Numbered from the stretch's first letter, positions 1 through 8,022 are shown. The stretch is 12,629 nucleotides of DNA from Actinomycetales bacterium UBA1416 (GCA_002304945.1 DBPQ01000092.1:135-12763); one strand, 5' to 3'. Notes: a model not told the origin generated them from the sequence alone. A program made the numbers and translations.

Positions 1-1
1 G

Positions 2-1096
2 CGTGGTCCCCTCCGCGAACCCCTCGCCGCGATCGTCACGGCCCTGGACGATGAGCGGCGCTCCGCCCCGGACGAGCCGGTGGTGATCGCCGTCGACGTC
101 CCCTCCGGCGTCGCCGACTCGGGAGCCGTCGCGGGGGCCGTCCTGCCCGCCCACCTCACCGTGACGATGGGCGCGCCCAAGCCCGCCCTCCTCCTGCCGC
201 CGGCGTGCGGGGCCGCCGGACGGGTGGAGGTCGTGGACCTCGGGCTGCCGCTCGACCCCGCACGGGTCGCGGTCCGCCGGCTCGGCCCCGCGGACGTCGC
301 CGACCTGTTCCCCTGGCCGCGGCGCGAGGACCACAAGTACACCCGCGGCGTGGCGGGCATCTGGGCCGGCAGCGACGCCTACCGCGGTGCCGCCGTCCTC
401 GCCTGCGCCGGGGCGCTCGCCGCGGGGCCGGGCATGGTCCGCTACCTCGGCCCGGTCGCGTCGGTGCGGGACCACCTCCCCGAGGTGGTGACGGCCCCGG
501 GCCGCCTCCAGTCCGCCCTCGTCGGCTCGGGGATCGCGGGAAGGGAGGCCGCGGAGTCCGCCCTGCGGGCGGCGGCCGGGCACGGGGTGCCCCTCGTCGT
601 CGACGCCGGCGCCCTCGAGGCGCTCCGGGACGTCACGGGCCCCACCATCATCACCCCCCACGCGGGCGAACTGGCCGCCCTGCTCGGGGTGCCGCGGGCC
701 GGCGTCGAGGGGGACCCGGCGACGGCCGCGCTCGACCTCGCCGCTGCCCGCGGCGTCAGCGTCCTGCTCAAGGGCCCGGTCACCGTGGTCGCCGCTCCGG
801 ACGGCACGCTGTACAGCCAGGACGGGGGCACGCCGTGGCTGGCGAGCGCCGGTTCCGGGGACGTGCTCGCGGGCATCCTCACGACGCTGCTCGCGCTGCG
901 CCAGGCGCGCGCCGAGGAGGACGGCGGCTCCCTCGGGGCCGGGGACCTCGCGGCGGCCGGTGCCGCGGCGGCCTGGCTGCACGCCCGGGCCGGTAAGCGT
1001 GCCGCACGGGCGTCGGGCCCCGGGGCCGGGGGCCCCCTCACCGCGCGCGAGGTCGCCGCGGCAGTCCCGGCGGTGCTCGCAGCCCTCCCCCGATGA
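2..1096 (+). CDS. nnrD: Bifunctional NAD(P)HX epimerase/dehydratase, 3' part
   Basis: This gene repairs hydrated NADH and NADPH. The N-terminal NnrE domain epimerises NAD(P)HX, and the C-terminal NnrD domain dehydrates S-NAD(P)HX using a nucleoside triphosphate. The reading frame is open from base 2 and begins inside the end of the epimerase domain (VIAVDVPSGV, from about base 83), so the true start lies upstream of the window. The ribokinase-like dehydratase domain follows: HKYTRGVAGIWAG near 331-369, TPHAGELAALLG near 652-687, LLKGPVTVVA near 765-794, and the family signature GSGDVLAGI at about 851-877, whose Asp (codon 860-862) is the expected catalytic base. The C-terminus ends normally. 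The gene lies 35 bases before alr, as is common in actinobacteria. Domain assignment is firm; the fusion is inferred from the short epimerase tail. Confidence 0.93.
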   Translation, partial: RGPLREPLAAIVTALDDERRSAPDEPVVIAVDVPSGVADSGAVAGAVLPAHLTVTMGAPKPALLLPPACGAAGRVEVVDLGLPLDPARVAVRRLGPADVADLFPWPRREDHKYTRGVAGIWAGSDAYRGAAVLACAGALAAGPGMVRYLGPVASVRDHLPEVVTAPGRLQSALVGSGIAGREAAESALRAAAGHGVPLVVDAGALEALRDVTGPTIITPHAGELAALLGVPRAGVEGDPATAALDLAAARGVSVLLKGPVTVVAAPDGTLYSQDGGTPWLASAGSGDVLAGILTTLLALRQARAEEDGGSLGAGDLAAAGAAAAWLHARAGKRAARASGPGAGGPLTAREVAAAVPAVLAALPR

Positions 1097-1104
1097 CGTC
1101 GGGG
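1088..1104 (+). other. Small hairpin over the nnrD stop codon
   Basis: CCCCGA and TCGGGG form a 6-bp stem around a 5-base loop (TGACG) that contains most of the TGA stop of nnrD. It is followed by a G-rich stretch with no T run, so it would be a weak terminator at best. Its position between nnrD and the alr promoter would allow attenuation, but a chance hairpin in GC-rich DNA is equally possible. Confidence 0.3.
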
Positions 1105-1119
1105 AAGGGGGACGTCTGG

Positions 1120-1125
1120 GAGAAT
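1120..1125 (+). promoter_or_regulatory. Probable -10 element of a leaderless alr transcript
   Basis: The hexamer GAGAAT lies six bases before the GTG at 1132, so a transcript starting at the usual distance would begin on the start codon itself. No clear TTGACA-like -35 is visible 16-18 bases upstream. The same arrangement recurs before sdhC, tsaD, the methyltransferase gene and the last partial gene, which raises confidence in this one. The GGGAG within it could alternatively serve as a ribosome binding site. Confidence 0.5.
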
Positions 1126-1131
1126 GGACGC

Positions 1132-2244
1132 GTGAGCCACCCCGTCCGTGCCGTCGTCAGCGACGCCGCCATCCGCCGGAACGTCGCGGCACTGCGCGCG
1201 CGCACGGCGGCCGCGGTCATGGCGGTGGTGAAGGCCGACGCCTACGGCCACGGCGCCCGGCACGCCGCCCGTGCCGCGGTGGAGGGGGGCGCCACCTGGC
1301 TGGGGATCGCCCAGGTCGAGGAGGCGGTCGCGCTCGCACCGGACCTCCCGGCCGCGCGGGTGCTGGCGTGGCTCCACACCCCGCGCACCGACCTGCGCGC
1401 GGCGCTGCGGCTCGGCATCGACCTCGGCGTGGGGGACCGGGGAGCGGTCGAGCACGTCGCGGACACCGCCGCGGCGCTCGGACGGACCGCCCGGGTGCAC
1501 CTGAAGGTGGACACCGGGATGGCCCGTGGCGGCGTGCTGCCGGACCAGTGGCCCGATCTCGTCCGGGCGGCACTGGGACGCCGGGAACTCGAGGTGGTGG
1601 GGATCTGGTCCCACCTCGCCCGCGCCGACGAGCGCGAGGACCCGACGACGGCCCGCCAGACCGAGCTGTTCGCCGACGCCGTCGCCCGGGCCGAGATGCT
1701 CGGCGCCGCCCCCGAGGTGCGCCACCTCGCGGCCTCCGCCGGTCTGCTCTGGCACCCGGAGACCCACTTCGACCTCGTGCGCCCGGGCATCAGCGTCTAC
1801 GGGATGGCCCCGGACGGGTCCGACCCCGCGGCCCTCGGCCTCGAACCGGCGATGCGGCTGGAGGCCGAACTCACGCTCGTCAAGCGCGTGCCGGCCGGGA
1901 CCCCGGTCTCGTACGGCCACACCGCCACCGTCGGGGAGACCACGCTGGGCGTCGTCCCGCTGGGCTACGCCGACGGCGTCCCCCGCCAGGCGTCCAACAG
2001 GGGCGCGACGGTGGGGGTCGGGGGCCGGACGGCCCCCGTGGTCGGCCGGATCTGCATGGACCAGTTCGTGGTGGACCTCGGACCGGACGCCCCCGAGGCG
2101 GCGGGGGACCGGGTGACCGTCTGGGGTCCGGGAGGCCCCGCCGTGGAGGACTGGGCGCGGGCCGCCGGCACCATCAACTACACGATCACGACCCAGGTGG
2201 GGCCCCGGGTGCCCCGCGTCCACGTGGAGGACCCATGGACCTGA
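1132..2244 (+). CDS. alr: Alanine racemase
   Basis: This is a PLP-dependent enzyme that interconverts L- and D-alanine in the cytoplasm, supplying D-Ala for peptidoglycan. With the GTG start at 1132 it has 370 residues, a normal length. The PLP lysine is K34 in the motif VVKADAYGHG. The second catalytic base is Y261 in VSYGHTA. The conserved GYADGVPR and GRICMDQF segments follow, and SVYGMAP lies near residue 224. An in-frame ATG at 1093 would add 13 residues (MTSGKGDVWENGR) with no family resemblance and would place the -10 element inside the gene, so GTG 1132 is preferred. It heads the coupled run alr-tsaE-(membrane protein)-tsaB-rimI; its last ten bases overlap tsaE. Confidence 0.97.
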   Translation: MSHPVRAVVSDAAIRRNVAALRARTAAAVMAVVKADAYGHGARHAARAAVEGGATWLGIAQVEEAVALAPDLPAARVLAWLHTPRTDLRAALRLGIDLGVGDRGAVEHVADTAAALGRTARVHLKVDTGMARGGVLPDQWPDLVRAALGRRELEVVGIWSHLARADEREDPTTARQTELFADAVARAEMLGAAPEVRHLAASAGLLWHPETHFDLVRPGISVYGMAPDGSDPAALGLEPAMRLEAELTLVKRVPAGTPVSYGHTATVGETTLGVVPLGYADGVPRQASNRGATVGVGGRTAPVVGRICMDQFVVDLGPDAPEAAGDRVTVWGPGGPAVEDWARAAGTINYTITTQVGPRVPRVHVEDPWT

Positions 2245-2735
2245 CGCTCCCCAGCCCCGAGGCCACCCGCCGGTTCGGGGAGGCCCTCGCCGGGCTGCTC
2301 CGCCCGGGGGACCTCGTGCTGCTCCACGGCGGGCTCGGCGCCGGCAAGACCACGCTCACCCAGGGCATCGGGCAGGGCCTCGGGGTCCGTGGCCACGTGG
2401 CCTCGCCGACGTTCATCATCGCCCGCACGCACCGCCCGTCCGGGCACGGGCCGTGGCTCGTGCACGTGGACGCCTACCGGCTCGGCTCCCTCGACGAGCT
2501 CGAGGCCCTCGACCTCGACACCTCGCTCGAGGAGTCCGTCACCGTGGTCGAGTGGGGTGAGGGCCTCGCCGAGGTGCTGAGCGAGGACCGGCTCGAGATC
2601 GCCCTCGAACGCCCGCACGGCGGGATCGACGGCCGTGGCGAGCTGGTCGACGACGCCCCCCGCCACGTCACCGTGACCGCACACGGGGACCGGTGGGCCG
2701 GCGTCGACCTCGAGATCCTCCGGGACGGGGCGTGA
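2235..2735 (+). CDS. tsaE: tRNA t6A biosynthesis ATPase TsaE
   Basis: TsaE is the P-loop ATPase that cycles the TsaB-TsaD complex during threonylcarbamoylation of A37 in ANN-decoding tRNAs. The 166-residue product has the Walker A motif GGLGAGKT at 32-39, the family SPTF switch at 57-60, the HVDAYRL segment at 77-83 and VEWGE at 105-109. It is slightly longer than the E. coli protein because of a loop (THRPSGHGPW) and a short C-terminal tail. The ATG at 2235 is preceded four bases upstream by TGGAGG, a good ribosome binding site inside alr, and the gene overlaps alr by 10 bases. Its TGA stop is overlapped by the GTG of the next gene (GTGA), which suggests translational coupling. Confidence 0.96.
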   Translation: MDLTLPSPEATRRFGEALAGLLRPGDLVLLHGGLGAGKTTLTQGIGQGLGVRGHVASPTFIIARTHRPSGHGPWLVHVDAYRLGSLDELEALDLDTSLEESVTVVEWGEGLAEVLSEDRLEIALERPHGGIDGRGELVDDAPRHVTVTAHGDRWAGVDLEILRDGA

Positions 2736-3406
2736 GCATGCTCGCCGCGCTCGCGGTGGTCGCGCTCGCGGCGCTCCCCGGCGTCGAACTGCCCGATCCT
2801 CCCGCCCCGGTGGTGGTGTGGTTCGAGCAGGAGGGTCCGGGCGTCGTGCAGACCTCGGAGAACTCCGGCCTCCCGCCGGAGCAGCTGGTGTCGGTGGAGG
2901 TGGGGGTGCCGACGGCGGTGGGAACGTGGTCCGAGGAGTTCCTGGCCGGCCGGTCCGGCGCCGATCCGGTCGTGCCGTCCGGGGAGTGGATCGCACCCAT
3001 CACCGTCGAGGGCGCCGGGAGCGGGGCGCTCGTCGCCGCCGCGGACGGTCCGGAGGTCCTGGACCACCGCGTCATCTGGGACGAGGACCTCGGTGAGGCA
3101 CTCCTCAGCCCGCAGGACGCGGACCCCGTCCTCGAGGCCGAGATCTCCGGCTGGTTCCGTCTCGCCGGGGACGACCTCAGCCCTGTCACCGCCGAGGCGC
3201 GGGACGTGCTCGCCGGGACGATCGCGGTGGCCGACTACCAGCCCTTCCTCGTCGAGCGCCGGGGCGTGGAGGAGAACCCGGCCCCGTTGCCCGAGGCGCA
3301 GGACAACACCCAGCTCCGTCCCGTCCTCGTGACGGCGGGCATCGTCCTCGGCGTCCTCGCCGTCGTGGGCACCATCGTCTGGATCCGCCGACCGGAGGTC
3401 TCATGA
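2732..3406 (+). CDS. Unrecognised membrane-anchored exported protein
   Basis: I do not recognise this 224-residue protein. It has a hydrophobic N-terminal stretch (residues about 3-17, MLAALAVVALAALPG) that looks like a signal peptide core. An acidic, cysteine-free region of about 170 residues follows. The C-terminal transmembrane helix (about 197-217, VTAGIVLGVLAVVGTIVWI) ends in RRPEVS. The likely topology is an extracytoplasmic domain with a C-terminal anchor and a tiny cytoplasmic tail. The start is uncertain: GTG 2732 overlaps the tsaE stop as GTGA and ATG 2738 is two codons later. GTG 2693 would add the basic stretch GRRRPRDPPGRG, which resembles a signal-peptide n-region but is read from within tsaE. 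It sits between tsaE and tsaB with four-base overlaps on both sides, so it is clearly part of the operon, yet nothing in it points to tRNA modification. Confidence 0.8.
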   Translation: MSMLAALAVVALAALPGVELPDPPAPVVVWFEQEGPGVVQTSENSGLPPEQLVSVEVGVPTAVGTWSEEFLAGRSGADPVVPSGEWIAPITVEGAGSGALVAAADGPEVLDHRVIWDEDLGEALLSPQDADPVLEAEISGWFRLAGDDLSPVTAEARDVLAGTIAVADYQPFLVERRGVEENPAPLPEAQDNTQLRPVLVTAGIVLGVLAVVGTIVWIRRPEVS

Positions 3407-4026
3407 ACCTGCTCTGCATCGACACCTCGGAGGGCTCACAGGTCGCCCTCGTCACGCCCGACGGCATCGAGCGGGCCCGGAGCGGCGACCCCCGCGGGCA
3501 CGCCGAGCACCTCGCCCCGCTGCTCGCCCGCGTCACAGGCAGCGCCCCGGTGGACGCCGTCGTCGTCGGCACGGGTCCGGCCCCCTTCACCGGCCTGCGG
3601 GTGGGGATCGTGAGCGCGGAGGCCTTCGCGCACGCCCGTGGCGTCCCGGTGCACGGCGTGCCCAGCCTCGCCGCACTCGCCCGGCAGGCCCTCGACACGC
3701 CCGGCGGCGACGTCGTCACCGTGGTGACCGACGCGCGTCGCAAGGAGGTCTACTCCGGCACCTTCCGGGCGGAGGGGCGCGACGACGTCGCCCTGGTGGG
3801 GGAGCTGGCCGTGACCCGGCCGGGCGACGTCGTCACCCACGGCGCCCTCGTGGGACCGGCGACCTCGCTGTACCCCGGCGAACTCCCCGGTACGCCCCTC
3901 GACCTGGACGTGGCGGTGCTCGCTCGGCTGGCCATGGCCCGCCTCGCCCGCGGGCTGGACCTGCCGACCCACCCGCTGTACCTCCGGCGGCCCGACGTCC
4001 ACGTGGGGGTCCGGCGTGCCACCTGA
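3403..4026 (+). CDS. tsaB: tRNA t6A biosynthesis scaffold protein TsaB
   Basis: TsaB is a catalytically inactive ASKHA-fold paralogue of TsaD. It dimerises with TsaD and provides the platform for TsaE in the t6A-forming complex. The 207-residue product begins MNLLCIDTSEG, the usual N-terminal strand, and carries the diagnostic GTGPAPFTGLRVGI at 56-69. It then has the expected ALARQAL helix and VTDARRKEVYSG at about 108-119. Its ATG overlaps the preceding stop as ATGA, and its 3' end overlaps rimI by 11 bases. Length and order are typical of actinobacterial TsaB. Confidence 0.94.
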   Translation: MNLLCIDTSEGSQVALVTPDGIERARSGDPRGHAEHLAPLLARVTGSAPVDAVVVGTGPAPFTGLRVGIVSAEAFAHARGVPVHGVPSLAALARQALDTPGGDVVTVVTDARRKEVYSGTFRAEGRDDVALVGELAVTRPGDVVTHGALVGPATSLYPGELPGTPLDLDVAVLARLAMARLARGLDLPTHPLYLRRPDVHVGVRRAT

Positions 4027-4474
4027 GGTCCGCGACCTCGGACCGGCGGACATCCCGCGCATCCTCCAACTCGAGGAGGACCTGTTCGGCCCGGAGGCGT
4101 GGACCGCCGGCATGTACCGGGAGGAGCTCGCCAGCCCGTACCGGGCCTACCGGGGCATCGACGACTCCGGCGTGCTGGTGGCCTACGGGGGCATCCTGCT
4201 CGCCGGCGAGGCCCAGGTCCTGACGGTCGGGGTGGCCCGTACCCACCAGCGCCGTGGGCTCGGAGGAGTCCTGCTGCGGGACCTCCTCGCGATCGCGGCC
4301 GGGGGCGCCCGCGAGGTGTTCCTGGAGGTGCGCGCCTCCGACGACGTGGCCCGTCACCTCTACGAACGGCACGGCTTCACCGCGATCGGGCTGCGCCGGA
4401 ACTACTACCCGCGCCTCGGGGAGGACGCCCTGGTGATGCGGGCCGACCTGACCGCCCCTGATGGGACCGGCTGA
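4016..4474 (+). CDS. rimI: Ribosomal protein S18 alanine N-acetyltransferase
   Basis: This is a GNAT-fold enzyme that transfers acetyl from acetyl-CoA to the N-terminus of ribosomal protein S18; some actinobacterial RimI proteins act more broadly. The 152-residue product contains the acetyl-CoA loop QRRGLGG at 78-84. It also has the EVRASDDVARHLYERHGF block at about 104-121, including a Glu and a Tyr (E104, Y116) that align by eye with the E. coli catalytic residues, and the terminal NYYPRLGEDALVM motif. The GTG start lies inside tsaB, behind a GGGGG stretch. The tsaB-rimI pairing is widespread, and tsaD would normally come next; here sdhCAB intervenes. No clear terminator follows. Confidence 0.92.
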   Translation: MPPEVRDLGPADIPRILQLEEDLFGPEAWTAGMYREELASPYRAYRGIDDSGVLVAYGGILLAGEAQVLTVGVARTHQRRGLGGVLLRDLLAIAAGGAREVFLEVRASDDVARHLYERHGFTAIGLRRNYYPRLGEDALVMRADLTAPDGTG

Positions 4475-4549
4475 CTGACCGGCCGCAATTCAACCGGCAC
4501 GCCGCGCCGATGCGGGACCAAAGGACGGCCCGGGCCCGGATCCGCTCAT

Positions 4550-4555
4550 TATGAT
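4550..4555 (+). promoter_or_regulatory. -10 element of the sdhCAB promoter, leaderless
   Basis: TATGAT is a near-consensus -10 hexamer followed by six bases (CGCAGG) and then the GTG start of sdhC. This spacing puts transcription initiation on or next to the start codon. No good -35 is seen 16-18 bases upstream, where the sequence is GC-rich. The 87-base gap between rimI and sdhC holds nothing else I can support. Confidence 0.6.
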
Positions 4556-4561
4556 CGCAGG

Positions 4562-5263
4562 GTGGCCTCAACAACAGTGACACCCCGACTCCGGGCGCGC
4601 GAGACGACCGTCGCGATGAAGATCCTCATGGCCGTGACCGGCCTGTTCTTCGTCTTCTTCGTCCTCTTCCACATGTACGGCAACCTGAAGATGTTCGCCG
4701 GACCCGAGGCGTACAACGGGTACGCCGAGCACCTCCGCGTGATGTTCGAGCCGATCCTGCCCCGCATGGGTCTGCTGTGGATCCTCCGAGTCCTGCTGCT
4801 CGCGTCCGTTCTCGTCCACGCGTGGGCGGCCTTCTCCCTCTGGGACAAGGCACGCAGGGCCCGTGGCACCGTCGGCTACGTCAACAGGCACCCGGTGGCC
4901 ACCACCTACGCGGCGCGGACCATGCGGTGGGGCGGCGTGCTGATCCTCGCGTTCGTGGTGTTCCACCTCCTGCACTTCACCACCCTGCACATCGAGATCG
5001 GCGGCGACTACCAGGCGCTCTCACCGTACGAGCGCATGATCGTCTCCTTCGAGCACTGGTGGCTCTGGCTCGCCTACGGCGTCGTGATGGTGCTCCTCGC
5101 GATGCACGTCCGGCACGGGCTCTGGTCCTCTATGGCCACGCTCGGTGCCAACCAGAAGAGGCGGCAGCTCGCGATCAACGTGATCGCGCTCGTCGCGGCC
5201 ACTCTCCTTGTCGTCGGCTTCATGCTGCCGCCCACCGCCATCCTGCTCGACATCATCAACTGA
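4562..5263 (+). CDS. sdhC: Succinate dehydrogenase cytochrome b558 subunit
   Basis: This is the membrane anchor and haem subunit of succinate:menaquinone oxidoreductase, of the single-subunit b558 type found in Bacillus SdhC and Wolinella FrdC. The 233-residue protein has five hydrophobic helices at about 18-39, 69-95, 122-145, 165-187 and 203-229. One histidine in each of the first four (H37, H86, H135 or H138, H182) fits the di-haem ligation pattern of the family; the assignment of ligands is inferred. There is no sdhD, as expected for this type. GTG 4562 is chosen because the TATGAT element stands six bases before it. ATG 4618 would truncate the start of helix I. A GGAG after its stop serves sdhA. 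Confidence 0.95.
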   Translation: MASTTVTPRLRARETTVAMKILMAVTGLFFVFFVLFHMYGNLKMFAGPEAYNGYAEHLRVMFEPILPRMGLLWILRVLLLASVLVHAWAAFSLWDKARRARGTVGYVNRHPVATTYAARTMRWGGVLILAFVVFHLLHFTTLHIEIGGDYQALSPYERMIVSFEHWWLWLAYGVVMVLLAMHVRHGLWSSMATLGANQKRRQLAINVIALVAATLLVVGFMLPPTAILLDIIN

Positions 5264-5276
5264 CGGAGCCGCTCCC

Positions 5277-7253
5277 ATGACTGACACTCTCATCGACGGC
5301 CTGTACACCGAGGGCGCCCGGATCGCCGACACGAAGGCACCGCGGACCGTGCCGCTCGCGCAGCGCTGGCAGGAGCGCAAGGCCCACGTGGCGCTCGTCA
5401 ACCCCGCGAACCGGCGGAAGCTCTCCATCATCATCGTGGGCTCCGGGCTGGCGGGCGGCGCCGCCGCCGCGTCCCTCGGCGAGGCGGGCTACAACGTCAA
5501 GTGCTTCGCCTACCAGGACTCGCCGCGGCGGGCCCACTCGATCGCCGCCCAGGGCGGCATCAACGCCGCGAAGAACTACAAGAACGACAACGACTCCGTC
5601 TTCCGGCTCTTCTACGACACCGTCAAGGGTGGCGACTACCGCGCCCGGGAGGACAACGTCTACCGACTGGCCGAGGTCTCCCCGAACATCATCGACCAGT
5701 GCGTCGCCCAGGGCGTCCCCTTCGCCCGCGAGTACGGCGGACTGCTCGACAACAGGTCCTTCGGCGGCGTCCAGGTGCAGCGCACCTTCTACGCCCGCGG
5801 CCAGACGGGGCAGCAGCTCCTCATCGGGGCCTACCAGGCGCTGCAGCGGCAGGTGGCCGCCGGCACCGTGGAGATGTTCTCCCGGCACGAGATGGTCGAG
5901 CTCGTCGTCGTGGACGGACGCGCGCGCGGCATCATCGCCCGCGACATGGTGAGCGGCGAGATCGAGACGCACCTGGCCGACGCCGTCGTGATCGCCTCGG
6001 GCGGCTACGGCAACGTCTTCTTCCTCTCGACGAACGCGATGGGGTGCAACACCACCGCCGCGTGGCGGGCGCACCGGAAGGGTGCGCTGTTCGGCAACCC
6101 CTGCTTCACCCAGATCCACCCCACCTGCATCCCCCAGGCCGGCGACTACCAGTCGAAGCTCACCCTCATGAGCGAGTCGCTGCGCAACGACGGGCGCATC
6201 TGGGTGCCGAAGGATCCGGCGGACTGCGACAAGGACCCCCGGCAGATCCCGGAGGAGGCCCGCGACTACTACCTCGAGCGGATCTACCCGGCATTCGGGA
6301 ACCTGGTGCCACGCGACATCGCCTCCCGGCAGGCCAAGAACGTGTGCGACGAGGGCCGGGGAGTCGGCCCGGTCGTCGAGGGACAGGGCCGCCGCGGGGT
6401 GTACCTCGACTTCGCGGACGCGATCCAGCGGCTCGGCAAGGCCGCTGTCTCGGCCCGTTACGGCAACCTGTTCGACATGTACCAGCGCATCACCGGGGAC
6501 GACCCGTACGAGGTCCCCATGCGCATCTACCCGGCAGTGCACTACACGATGGGCGGCCTGTGGGTGGACTACGACCTGATGTCCACCATCCCCGGCCTGT
6601 ATGTGGCCGGCGAGGCCAACTTCTCCGACCACGGGGCCAACCGGCTCGGCGCGTCCGCCCTCATGCAGGGCCTCGCCGACGGCTACTTCGTGCTGCCGGC
6701 GACGATCAGCGACTACCTGTCGAAGGCCCCGTACCCGAGGATCGCGGAGGACCACCCCGACGTCGTCGCGGCCCGGCATTCCGTGGAGGAGCGGTACGCC
6801 ACCCTCCTCGCGCTCGACGGCAGCCACTCGGTCGACTGGTTCCACAAGAGGCTCGGCCACATCATGTGGGAGAAGTGCGGCATGGAGCGCTCGGAGGAGG
6901 GCCTCCGCGAGGCCATCGCCGAGATCCGGGAGCTCCGTGCGCAGTTCTGGCGGGACGTCAAGGTGGTGAACAAGGCCGCCGACCTCAACCAGGAGCTGGA
7001 GCGGGCCGGCCGCGTGGCCGACTTCCTCGAGCTCGGTGAGCTCATGTGCATCGACGCCCTCCACCGCAACGAGTCCTGCGGGGGCCACTTCCGCGCCGAG
7101 TCCCAGACCCCCGAGGGAGAGGCGCTGCGGCACGACGGCGAGTTCGCCTACGTGGCCGCCTGGGAGTTCACCGGCGCGGGCGAGCCGCCCGTCCTCCACA
7201 AGGAGGACCTCGTGTACGAGAACATCGAGATGAAGCAGAGGGACTACAAGTGA
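5277..7253 (+). CDS. sdhA: Succinate dehydrogenase flavoprotein subunit
   Basis: SdhA oxidises succinate to fumarate at a covalently bound FAD and passes electrons to SdhB on the cytoplasmic face of the membrane. The 658-residue product has the FAD-binding GSGLAGG at 55-61. The histidine for the 8-alpha FAD link is H87 in RRAHSIAAQGG. The active-site arginine is predicted as R346 in PRDIASR, and H422 lies in HYTMGG. It is of the long type that pairs with a b558 SdhC, as in Corynebacterium SdhCAB and mycobacterial Sdh1. The ATG at 5277 has GGAG eight bases upstream; an in-frame ATG at 5208 lies within sdhC and is discarded. The stop TGA is overlapped by the GTG of sdhB. Confidence 0.97.
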   Translation: MTDTLIDGLYTEGARIADTKAPRTVPLAQRWQERKAHVALVNPANRRKLSIIIVGSGLAGGAAAASLGEAGYNVKCFAYQDSPRRAHSIAAQGGINAAKNYKNDNDSVFRLFYDTVKGGDYRAREDNVYRLAEVSPNIIDQCVAQGVPFAREYGGLLDNRSFGGVQVQRTFYARGQTGQQLLIGAYQALQRQVAAGTVEMFSRHEMVELVVVDGRARGIIARDMVSGEIETHLADAVVIASGGYGNVFFLSTNAMGCNTTAAWRAHRKGALFGNPCFTQIHPTCIPQAGDYQSKLTLMSESLRNDGRIWVPKDPADCDKDPRQIPEEARDYYLERIYPAFGNLVPRDIASRQAKNVCDEGRGVGPVVEGQGRRGVYLDFADAIQRLGKAAVSARYGNLFDMYQRITGDDPYEVPMRIYPAVHYTMGGLWVDYDLMSTIPGLYVAGEANFSDHGANRLGASALMQGLADGYFVLPATISDYLSKAPYPRIAEDHPDVVAARHSVEERYATLLALDGSHSVDWFHKRLGHIMWEKCGMERSEEGLREAIAEIRELRAQFWRDVKVVNKAADLNQELERAGRVADFLELGELMCIDALHRNESCGGHFRAESQTPEGEALRHDGEFAYVAAWEFTGAGEPPVLHKEDLVYENIEMKQRDYK

Positions 7254-7993
7254 AGGTCACGCTCAACATCTGGCGCCAGCCCGGGCCGGACGCCCCGGGC
7301 CGCATGGTCTCGTACCAGCTGGTCGGGATCTCCGACCACATGTCCTTTCTCGAGATGCTCGACGTCCTCAACGAGGAGCTGTTCGCCCGGGGCGAGGACC
7401 CGGTGCAGTTCGACTCCGACTGCCGGGAGGGCATCTGCGGCATGTGCGGCCTCGTCATCAACGGGATCGCCCACGGCCCCGAGGTGACGACCACCTGTCA
7501 GCTGCACATGCGGTCCTTCAAGGACGGGGACACGATCACGATCGAGCCCTGGCGTGCGGCCGCGTTCCCGGTCATCAAGGACCTCGTGGTGGACCGCAGC
7601 GCCCTCGACCGGATCATCGCGGCCGGCGGTTACATCTCGGTGAACACCGGTGCGGCCCCGGACGCGCACGCGGTGCCCGTGCCGAAGCCGGACGCCGACC
7701 GGGCGTTCGAGGCGGCGGCCTGCATCGGCTGCGGTGCGTGCGTGGCCGCCTGCCCGAATGCCTCGGCGATGTTCTTCACCGCGGCCAAGGTCACCCACCT
7801 CGGGATGCTGCCCCAGGGGCAGCCGGAGCGGGAGGCCCGCGTGGTCGCGATGCTCAACCAGCAGGACGCGGAGGGCTTCGGTGGCTGCCAGAACATCGGC
7901 GAGTGCGCGGCCGTGTGCCCGAAGGAGATCCCGCTCGACGTGATCAGCCAGCTGAACCGCGATCTGTCGCGTTCCTGGGCGCGGGGACGCTGA
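7250..7993 (+). CDS. sdhB: Succinate dehydrogenase iron-sulfur subunit
   Basis: SdhB carries electrons from FAD to menaquinone through three Fe-S clusters. The 247-residue product has the 2Fe-2S cysteines C58, C63, C66 and C83 (CREGICGMC plus TTTC). The 4Fe-4S motif CIGCGACVAACP starts at C158, and the 3Fe-4S motif CQNIGECAAVCP starts at C213; each of these probably shares cysteines across the two clusters in the usual ferredoxin fashion. All ligands are present, so the protein looks functional. The GTG start at 7250 overlaps the sdhA stop (GTGA), and a GAGGG lies ten bases upstream in sdhA. A strong hairpin terminator follows about 30 bases after the stop. Confidence 0.97.
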   Translation: MKVTLNIWRQPGPDAPGRMVSYQLVGISDHMSFLEMLDVLNEELFARGEDPVQFDSDCREGICGMCGLVINGIAHGPEVTTTCQLHMRSFKDGDTITIEPWRAAAFPVIKDLVVDRSALDRIIAAGGYISVNTGAAPDAHAVPVPKPDADRAFEAAACIGCGACVAACPNASAMFFTAAKVTHLGMLPQGQPEREARVVAMLNQQDAEGFGGCQNIGECAAVCPKEIPLDVISQLNRDLSRSWARGR

Positions 7994-8022
7994 GACCACC
8001 AGGAGCAGGAGCCGGTGTGACG

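Noticed and set aside
442..2223. Long open frame on the - strand (593 codons) opposite nnrD and alr
   Set aside because: It is antisense to two well-recognised genes. Its Arg, Gly, His and Pro-rich translation is the usual shadow of high-GC coding sequence, with no domain resemblance.
4527..4536. GGCCCGGGCC palindrome upstream of sdhC
   Set aside because: It is a 10-base GC palindrome with no loop, expected by chance at this GC content, and is not positioned like a terminator.
5256..7199. Long open frame on the - strand (647 codons) opposite sdhA
   Set aside because: sdhA has every catalytic motif on the + strand. The antisense frame mirrors its codon bias and shows no family motif.
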